In this document: positions 6,209-10,586 of the stretch, piece after piece
How positions within the stretch are numbered: position 1 is the first letter of the stretch
How the letters are laid out: each line of letters opens with the position of its first letter
NCBI GenBank assembly: GCA_002395925.1
Contig: DGVM01000182.1
Span: 1 to 10,586, forward strand
Length of the DNA stretch: 10,586 nucleotides
Origin: Bacteroidales bacterium UBA4284
Lineage (GTDB): Bacteria; Bacteroidota; Bacteroidia; Bacteroidales; UBA932
Reading direction: 5' to 3'
Program-made: the position numbers and the translations under genes
The notes under the pieces: model-generated
Seen by the model: only the letters and a program-made list of their open reading frames with translations
What the model was told of the DNA's origin: nothing
Database searches by the model: none

Positions 6209-6216
6209 CAAATATA
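6209..6216 (-). promoter_or_regulatory. Candidate -7 promoter element of the lipoprotein-radical SAM unit (TATATTTG)
   Basis: On the minus strand TATATTTG matches TAnnTTTG exactly and ends 16 nt before the lipoprotein ATG. The sequence further upstream is A-rich (AAAACGAAGAAAATAG) with no convincing -33 TTG; a CTG lies about 21 nt upstream. It probably drives the lipoprotein, radical SAM and dehydrogenase genes together. Confidence 0.55.
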
Positions 6217-6300
6217 CTATTTTCTTCGTTTTAAATCCAGCGTCGCGCAATATCTTGCATCATCCACTGCCGGATTTACATAATCTTATGAGAATATTCG

Positions 6301-6308
6301 TAACTTAG
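6301..6308 (+). promoter_or_regulatory. Weak candidate promoter of the winged-helix gene (TAACTTAG)
   Basis: TAACTTAG differs from TAnnTTTG at one position and lies 26 nt before the ATG at 6335. A TTTA at 6275-6278 sits 22 nt upstream and could be a poor -33 element. It is the best candidate in the 142-bp divergent gap between the lipoprotein gene and this gene. The start codon is preceded by the A-rich AAAAGA. Confidence 0.3.
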
Positions 6309-6334
6309 CACCTGCCATACGTAAACGCAAAAGA

Positions 6335-7375
6335 ATGAATCCCATATCCTCAAGGCTCCTGAACCAGCAGCTTATCTGCCCGCAGTTCACTTCTCCGCAC
6401 GACGTCGTGGAGTGGATGGGAGCAATGCAGGCACAGGAATACCGGATGATGCGCTGGGCTGTCGGGATGCGTACGAAGAATCCGTCCCTGCGTGCCTTTG
6501 AGCAAGATTACAACAGCGGAAGAATCGTCAGGACGCACCTGTTCCGCACGACCTGGCAGCTCGTGGCCGGAGAGGACTGGCGCTGGATGATGGAGTTATG
6601 CCGCGTGAACGCCATGAGGGGCATGGCCGGTTGGATGAAGTCAAACGGCGTCAGCATCCCAGAGGCGGAGCAAGAGGCCATCCGGCAGATCTTCAGCGAC
6701 TGCCTTGGCAGGAATCGCATCGCCCTCAAGTCCGATTTGGCCTGTGCCGTCAAAGAAAAAGGCATTGACATTGACGACCGCCGGCTTTCCTACCACATCC
6801 TGCTGGCCGAGTACGCAGGCATGCTGTGCAGCGGAGACCTTTTACCGGTAAAACACAGCTACGCCCTCGCAGAGGCCAAACTTCCCAAGCAAAGCCCCGT
6901 CTCCAGAGATGAAGCCCTTGCCCTGCTGGCAAGGAAATACATCCGAAGCCACGGTCCGGCCACCCTGGAGGACTTCGTATGGTGGACCGGAATGAACATC
7001 AGCGACTGCAAGGCAGGGTTGGATGCTATCCGCACGGAACTCATCCAAGAGCGCTGGAAAGGACTCATTTTCTTCCGGCACCAGGACGGCCGCACTCGTG
7101 GATTCCGCAGCGGAACGGTCACCCTGCTGCCGTCTTATGACGAATACCTCATCGGATACAAGAGCAGACACGTTGCCCTCCATCCCGACAATGCCCATCG
7201 CGCCCACGACAAAAAAGGCACGTTCTGGCCCGTCATCCTCCTGGACGGCGAAGCGGTAGGCAACTGGAGCGTCGCAGGCGGTCGTTTCCAGACCGACTTC
7301 TTCAGCCCGGAGACCCCTGTCAGCCAGGATGCATTGAATGAGCCTCTGAAAAAGTATCAGCTCATGCTAAGATAG
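6335..7375 (+). CDS. Winged-helix DNA-binding protein related to AlkZ DNA glycosylases
   Basis: A 346-residue protein resembling the HTH_42 family (AlkZ/AlkX/YcaQ), which includes glycosylases that excise alkylated bases and unhook interstrand cross-links. It opens ISSRLLNQQL and has the MQAQE block with Gln32-Ala-Gln34, the QxQ pattern I associate with AlkZ catalysis. Next comes IVRTHLFRTTWQLV at 64-77, in the place of the family's 'R..RGTLHLV' region. SHGPATLEDFVWWTG at about 205-219 fits a winged-helix segment. The C-terminal blocks LLPSYDEYLIGY (from residue 264) and GNWSV (Trp311) are typical of the family. No signal or membrane segment is seen. It stands alone, divergent from the lipoprotein gene and 178 bp ahead of obgE. 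Family membership is well supported; actual glycosylase activity and substrate are inferred. Confidence 0.82.
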   Translation: MNPISSRLLNQQLICPQFTSPHDVVEWMGAMQAQEYRMMRWAVGMRTKNPSLRAFEQDYNSGRIVRTHLFRTTWQLVAGEDWRWMMELCRVNAMRGMAGWMKSNGVSIPEAEQEAIRQIFSDCLGRNRIALKSDLACAVKEKGIDIDDRRLSYHILLAEYAGMLCSGDLLPVKHSYALAEAKLPKQSPVSRDEALALLARKYIRSHGPATLEDFVWWTGMNISDCKAGLDAIRTELIQERWKGLIFFRHQDGRTRGFRSGTVTLLPSYDEYLIGYKSRHVALHPDNAHRAHDKKGTFWPVILLDGEAVGNWSVAGGRFQTDFFSPETPVSQDALNEPLKKYQLMLR

Positions 7376-7416
7376 AGTTCTCATTGCCACCGCCACCTTC
7401 TTCAACTTCCCGAGGT

Positions 7417-7475
7417 CACGAAGAAACAGCAAGTCTGCAACCGTATTTACAGTTTGCAGGTTGTGATTTTTCGTG
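7417..7475 (+). other. Nested inverted repeats between the winged-helix gene and obgE
   Basis: CACGAA (7417-7422) is complementary to TTCGTG (7470-7475), and inside it CTGCAA (7435-7440) pairs with TTGCAG (7454-7459) across a 13-nt loop. A second small hairpin, TCGTG-GTT-CACGA (7471-7483), competes with the outer stem. GATTTTT (7465-7471) after the inner stem gives a weak T-tract, so this may be a poor intrinsic terminator for the upstream gene. Stems are short and chance pairing is possible. I see no gene in the 178-bp gap 7376-7553. Confidence 0.25.
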
Positions 7476-7525
7476 GTTCACGAGCCCGCGAGACTCCCGC
7501 TTTTCTGGAAATCAAAGAAATTCGC

Positions 7526-7533
7526 TACCTTTG
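7526..7533 (+). promoter_or_regulatory. Candidate -7 promoter element of obgE (TACCTTTG)
   Basis: TACCTTTG matches TAnnTTTG exactly and ends 20 nt before the obgE ATG at 7554, predicting a leader of about 14 nt. The -33 region (TTTTCTGG at 7501-7508) is only loosely like TTTG. It likely drives obgE and the overlapping phosphatase gene. Confidence 0.55.
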
Positions 7534-7553
7534 TAAACAAAGCAAGAGCTATT

Positions 7554-8546
7554 ATGGCCGAATCGAATTTCATAGACTACGTAAAGATTTACTGCGCAAG
7601 CGGACACGGCGGAGCCGGGTCGATGCACCTGCACAGGGCTAAGTACATTCCCAAGGGAGGGCCCGACGGCGGCGACGGAGGACGCGGAGGACACATCATA
7701 CTGCGTGCCAACGCCCAGTTCTGGACTCTCATACACCTCAAATACCGCAAGCATATCAAGGCGGACGACGGGGAGAAAGGGGGCGCAGCGCTCTGCAAGG
7801 GCAAGAACGGTGCAGACATCATACTGGACGTTCCGGTAGGAACCGTAGCCAAGGATGCAGAGACGGACGAAATACTCTTCGACCTCACAGAAGACGGGCA
7901 AGAGAAGATTCTCTGCCGCGGCGGCAAGGGAGGACTTGGCAACAACAACTTCAAGAGCGCTACAAACCAGACCCCGCGATACGCCCAGCCCGGAGAGGAC
8001 GGAGAGGAAAGGGTCGTGATACTCGAGCTCAAGCTGCTTGCAGACGTAGGTCTGGTAGGATTCCCGAACGCCGGCAAGTCCACCCTGCTGAGCAGCATCA
8101 CATCCGCCAAGCCCAAGATCGCGTCATACGCTTTCACCACCCTTGAGCCCAACCTCGGAATTGTCCGTTACTACGACGACCGCTCGTTCGTAATGGCCGA
8201 CATTCCCGGCATTATCGAAGGGGCCCACGAGGGCAAGGGCATAGGTACGCGCTTCCTCAGACACATTGAGCGAAACTCCGTCCTGCTGTTCATGGTAAGT
8301 TGCGAGGAAGATGATATCGCTGCCAGCTACAAGACTCTCCTCCAAGAACTTAAGTTATATAACCCGGAGCTCCTCTCCAAGCAGCGGATCCTTGCTGTCA
8401 CCAAGTGCGACCTCATTGACGCCGACATCGAAAAAGAGCTTGCAAAGCACCTTCCCCGACGCATCCCGCACGTATTCATCTCATCAGCCAGCGGCGAAGG
8501 TCTCGACAAACTGAAGGACAAACTATGGGAAGCTTTGCAGCAGTAG
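7554..8546 (+). CDS. obgE: GTPase ObgE/CgtA
   Basis: A 330-residue essential ribosome-associated GTPase, acting in late large-subunit assembly and stress signalling. The N-terminal Obg fold (about 1-158) has the characteristic glycine-rich stretches, e.g. [20 protein letters not shown] and [10 protein letters not shown]. The G domain has G1 GFPNAGKS at 169-176, switch [11 protein letters not shown]3 DIPG at 216-219 followed by the Obg-typical [13 protein letters not shown]4 TKCD at 283-286, and G5 SSASGEGL near residue 310. The protein ends soon after G5, without the C-terminal OCT domain found in some Firmicutes and other Obg proteins. The start is ATG 7554 ([14 protein letters not shown]); the upstream in-frame extension would run through the promoter and is not Obg-like. 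It overlaps the next gene by 22 nt, so both are probably co-expressed. Confidence 0.97.
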   Translation: MAESNFIDYVKIYCASGHGGAGSMHLHRAKYIPKGGPDGGDGGRGGHIILRANAQFWTLIHLKYRKHIKADDGEKGGAALCKGKNGADIILDVPVGTVAKDAETDEILFDLTEDGQEKILCRGGKGGLGNNNFKSATNQTPRYAQPGEDGEERVVILELKLLADVGLVGFPNAGKSTLLSSITSAKPKIASYAFTTLEPNLGIVRYYDDRSFVMADIPGIIEGAHEGKGIGTRFLRHIERNSVLLFMVSCEEDDIAASYKTLLQELKLYNPELLSKQRILAVTKCDLIDADIEKELAKHLPRRIPHVFISSASGEGLDKLKDKLWEALQQ

Positions 8547-9118
8547 CCGAACTGCTCGACCGTGAGCTCACGCTCGGTCTGAACAGCCTGCACTCCCCCG
8601 TTTCCGACGCTTTCTGGCAGTTTATGACGGGTCGTCCGGCCACCTTTGTCCTGTTTGCCGTAGTGGCGGTCTTCCTGGTGCTCAGGCTGGGTTGGAAAAG
8701 GGGGCTCATAATAATCGCCTCATGCCTGCTTTGCGTAGCTGCATGCGACCAGTTCGCCAACCTCATAAAGGCGGCAACGCACAGGCTGCGCCCCGTCAAC
8801 GACCCTCAGATGCTTGTCGCAGGCCTCCATGTACTCGAGGAGCCCGGCAGCATGTACGGGTTCTTTTCCGCCCACGCCGCAAACGTACTGGGTGTCGCCC
8901 TGTGTTCGCTGTTGGGATTCAAGAACGACAAAAGCCGCAGCTACAGGGGCTACGGCTTGTTCGTAGTGTGCTGGGCCTTGCTTGTAGGCATCAGCCGCGT
9001 ATTCGTGGGCAAGCATTTCCTGGGAGACGTTCTCGTGGGATTTGCCGTAGGCGCCGCTTTCGCCTGTTTGTGCGCCGCTCTTGGCAGGCTTGCCTTGAGA
9101 GCGCTAAAGCTCAGGTAG
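8525..9118 (+). CDS. PAP2-family membrane phosphatase
   Basis: A 197-residue integral membrane phosphatase, probably acting on a lipid pyrophosphate or phosphate such as undecaprenyl pyrophosphate, phosphatidylglycerol phosphate or lipid A. The three PAP2 motifs are complete: KX6RP (Lys82, Arg89, Pro90), the central Ser-Ala-His (Ser115, His117; a variant of PSGH) and SRX5HX3D (Ser157, Arg158, His164, Asp168). About five hydrophobic helices are visible, at roughly 39-55, 60-75, 113-131, 143-156 and 166-190. ATG 8525 lies inside obgE, with AAGGA 6 nt upstream, and the opening [15 protein letters not shown] matches Bacteroidetes homologues I recall. The 3' end overlaps the convergent murF by 15 bp. 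Substrate cannot be told from sequence; with murF nearby, recycling of the undecaprenyl carrier is a reasonable guess. Confidence 0.9.
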   Translation: MGSFAAVAELLDRELTLGLNSLHSPVSDAFWQFMTGRPATFVLFAVVAVFLVLRLGWKRGLIIIASCLLCVAACDQFANLIKAATHRLRPVNDPQMLVAGLHVLEEPGSMYGFFSAHAANVLGVALCSLLGFKNDKSRSYRGYGLFVVCWALLVGISRVFVGKHFLGDVLVGFAVGAAFACLCAALGRLALRALKLR

Positions 9119-10405
9119 GACTTTCTCCATCATGATGCCCCTGGACCCTTTGACAAGTATAGTGCTGCCAGTGGGCTGATTGTCGTGCAGCCAAGATGCC
9201 AGAGCATCTGAAGTATCAAACGATGTAAAGTCTGATATCCCCGTCTCCTTCAGGGCTTTGGAGAACTCCTCCCCTACCAGCATGGCAGGTATCTTCTGCT
9301 CTCGCAGCATATTCAGGATGCGCACGTGCTCGGCAAGCGACTCGGCTCCGAGTTCGCGCATGTCTCCAAGCAGCGCAAGCTTGACGGGAGCCTGGACCAG
9401 GGCAAAGTTTTCCAGCGCCGCCGCCATCGACGACGGATTGGCGTTGTAAGCATCGACGATGAGGGTGTTGCGCTGCGTGACTACCATCTGCGAACGCTGG
9501 TTGGAGGGAACGAAAGCCTCTATTGCCGCTACCGCATCTTCGCGCGGGACTCCGAAGTAGTCACCGATCGCCAGCGCTGCAAGCACGTTGGTTGCATTGT
9601 AGGCACCTACGAGCTTGGTATTGACCGTATAGCCGCCCACACTCAGGCGCAGGAAAGGATTTTCCGACGTAGCGGGAAGCACAGTCGCACCTTGATACCG
9701 AACTCCGTAACCAAAACAGTGGCAAGGTTCACGGGATGCCATTTCGCGAAGGTCCGGATCGTCTTCGTTCAGAAAGATGACCCCGCCCTCGCGCGAGCCG
9801 AGCCAACGGTAAAGAGCCCCCTTGGCACGCTTGACGCCTTCAAAACTGCCGAATCCCAGCAGATGGGCCCGCCCTACATTGGTAATCAGACCGTAATCAG
9901 GCTGGCTGACGCGGACCAGTTTCTCTATGTCGTCGGGGTGATTCGCCCCCATCTCGATAACGGCGATCTGGGTGTCCGGCCGTATGGACAGCAGACTGAG
10001 GGGAACGCCGATGTCGTTGTTGAGGTTGCCCTGGGTGGCTGTGACACGGAACTTGCGGGCCAGCACCGAAGCGATAAGGTTTTTGGTGGTGGTTTTGCCG
10101 TTCGTACCCGTGAGGCCGATGACGGGCAGTCTGCCGTCGCAAACATGCCGGCGATGCCATATGGCAAGGTCGCGCAGGGTCTCGTAAGGGTCGGGAACAC
10201 GTATCAGGCGTGAGTCCGGAGCGATGGGGGCGTCTTCGTTGACTACCGCCCAGACAGCTCCGGCCTGAAGCGCTTTGAGCGCATAATCGTTGCCGTCGAA
10301 GTTCTCGCCGCGAAGGGCGAAAAACATCTCTCCGCCCTTGATTGTACGGCTGTCGGTGGTCACCCTGAAGCCGCATTCGCAATATTTGTCGTATAAATCT
10401 TTCAT
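9104..10405 (-). CDS. murF: UDP-N-acetylmuramoyl-tripeptide--D-alanyl-D-alanine ligase
   Basis: A 433-residue cytosolic Mur ligase that adds D-Ala-D-Ala to the UDP-MurNAc-tripeptide, the last cytoplasmic step of the peptidoglycan stem peptide. The N-terminal domain has [18 protein letters not shown] (Asp18-Ser-Arg, the UDP-substrate region). The ATP loop is GTNGKTTTK at 100-108 with Lys104. [17 protein letters not shown] and [11 protein letters not shown] (central domain) are MurF-specific blocks. [14 protein letters not shown] and [10 protein letters not shown] are typical of the C-terminal half, and [14 protein letters not shown] closes the protein. Length is normal. The ATG overlaps the stop of dut by 4 nt (ATGA), so the two are coupled. 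The 3' end overlaps the convergent phosphatase gene by 15 bp. A dut-murF coupling is not a functional pair in an obvious sense. Confidence 0.97.
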   Translation of the reverse strand: MKDLYDKYCECGFRVTTDSRTIKGGEMFFALRGENFDGNDYALKALQAGAVWAVVNEDAPIAPDSRLIRVPDPYETLRDLAIWHRRHVCDGRLPVIGLTGTNGKTTTKNLIASVLARKFRVTATQGNLNNDIGVPLSLLSIRPDTQIAVIEMGANHPDDIEKLVRVSQPDYGLITNVGRAHLLGFGSFEGVKRAKGALYRWLGSREGGVIFLNEDDPDLREMASREPCHCFGYGVRYQGATVLPATSENPFLRLSVGGYTVNTKLVGAYNATNVLAALAIGDYFGVPREDAVAAIEAFVPSNQRSQMVVTQRNTLIVDAYNANPSSMAAALENFALVQAPVKLALLGDMRELGAESLAEHVRILNMLREQKIPAMLVGEEFSKALKETGISDFTSFDTSDALASWLHDNQPTGSTILVKGSRGIMMEKVLPEL

Positions 10406-10586
10406 TTTGTACCTGTACTACCGAATCCTCCCTCGCCGCGGGCCGTATCAGACAGTTCGGCGGCTTCTTCCCACTCGATGACCTCGTGGCGTGCGAGCAC
10501 AAGCTGCGCGATGCGTTCTCCGCACTCTATCGTAAATGGCTCGGAGGACAGATTGACCAGGATGACGCACACCTCGCCACGATAGT
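10402..10586 (-). CDS. dut: dUTP diphosphatase, C-terminal part (runs off right edge)
   Basis: The last 60 residues of a trimeric dUTPase, which hydrolyses dUTP to dUMP and pyrophosphate, keeping uracil out of DNA and supplying dTMP synthesis. Readable from the right edge inwards: [13 protein letters not shown] (motif III/IV region), [12 protein letters not shown] (motif IV) and the glycine-rich, phosphate-binding motif [10 protein letters not shown], followed by Thr-Lys and TGA. Motif V is intact, so the enzyme is probably functional. The stop codon overlaps the murF start (ATGA). The N-terminal part, with motifs I and II, lies outside the window. Confidence 0.95.
   Translation of the reverse strand, partial: YRGEVCVILVNLSSEPFTIECGERIAQLVLARHEVIEWEEAAELSDTARGEGGFGSTGTK

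Noticed and set aside
7473..7553. Obg start at GTG 7473
   Set aside because: The 27 added residues run across the TACCTTTG promoter element and are not Obg-like; ATG 7554 gives the standard N-terminus.
9326..10213. Long plus-strand open frame of 295 codons opposite murF
   Set aside because: Antisense to an unmistakable MurF, with no domain signature and no start-site signals.
1..10586. Mobile element, defence island, CRISPR or RNA gene
   Set aside because: No transposase, integrase, terminal repeats, spaced direct repeats, tRNA cloverleaf or rRNA sequence was seen, and gene content is core metabolism on both sides.

Overview
The window is a dense stretch of ordinary chromosome from a member of the Bacteroidota, most likely Bacteroidales with a fairly high G+C content. 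The evidence is: small proteins of the DUF3467 and DUF4491 families; a pseudouridine synthase with the N-terminal extension I recall from Bacteroides homologues; a Bacteroidetes-type Obg without a C-terminal OCT domain; a radical SAM/lipoprotein pair known mainly from this phylum; and several TAnnTTTG -7 promoter elements. An Alistipes-like or related lineage is plausible, but I cannot fix the genus.

Layout. At the left edge is the 5' part of valS on the minus strand. A 73-bp divergent promoter region separates it from a tightly packed plus-strand run: DUF3467 protein, kdsC, maf, and an RluA-family pseudouridine synthase. These genes overlap or lie 1 nt apart. A small DUF4491 membrane protein follows from its own promoter. 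Tail-to-tail with it, overlapping by 6 bp, is a minus-strand three-gene unit read right to left: a putative lipoprotein, a radical SAM/SPASM enzyme, and a D-2-hydroxyacid dehydrogenase. Divergent from the lipoprotein is a plus-strand winged-helix protein related to the AlkZ DNA glycosylases. After a 178-bp gap come obgE and an overlapping PAP2-family phosphatase on the plus strand. The phosphatase converges, with a 15-bp overlap, on a minus-strand dut-murF pair; dut runs off the right edge.

Function. Most genes are housekeeping: valyl-tRNA charging, Kdo synthesis for lipopolysaccharide, nucleotide sanitation (Maf, dUTPase), RNA pseudouridylation, ribosome-linked GTPase, lipid phosphate dephosphorylation and peptidoglycan precursor synthesis. 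The least understood part is the lipoprotein-radical SAM pair (about 4601-6216). It resembles the uncharacterised 'rSAM/lipoprotein system', in which a SPASM-type radical SAM enzyme is encoded beside a lipoprotein that may be its substrate. I recognise this from memory of the family and could not run a search.

No tRNA, rRNA, CRISPR array, insertion sequence, phage gene or clear repeat was seen. No gene-free stretch exceeds 300 bases. Two other points stand out. Predicted promoters of valS and the DUF4491 gene sit so close to the start codon that the mRNAs would be leaderless or nearly so. Both convergent gene pairs overlap in their coding ends, leaving no intergenic space for an ordinary terminator.
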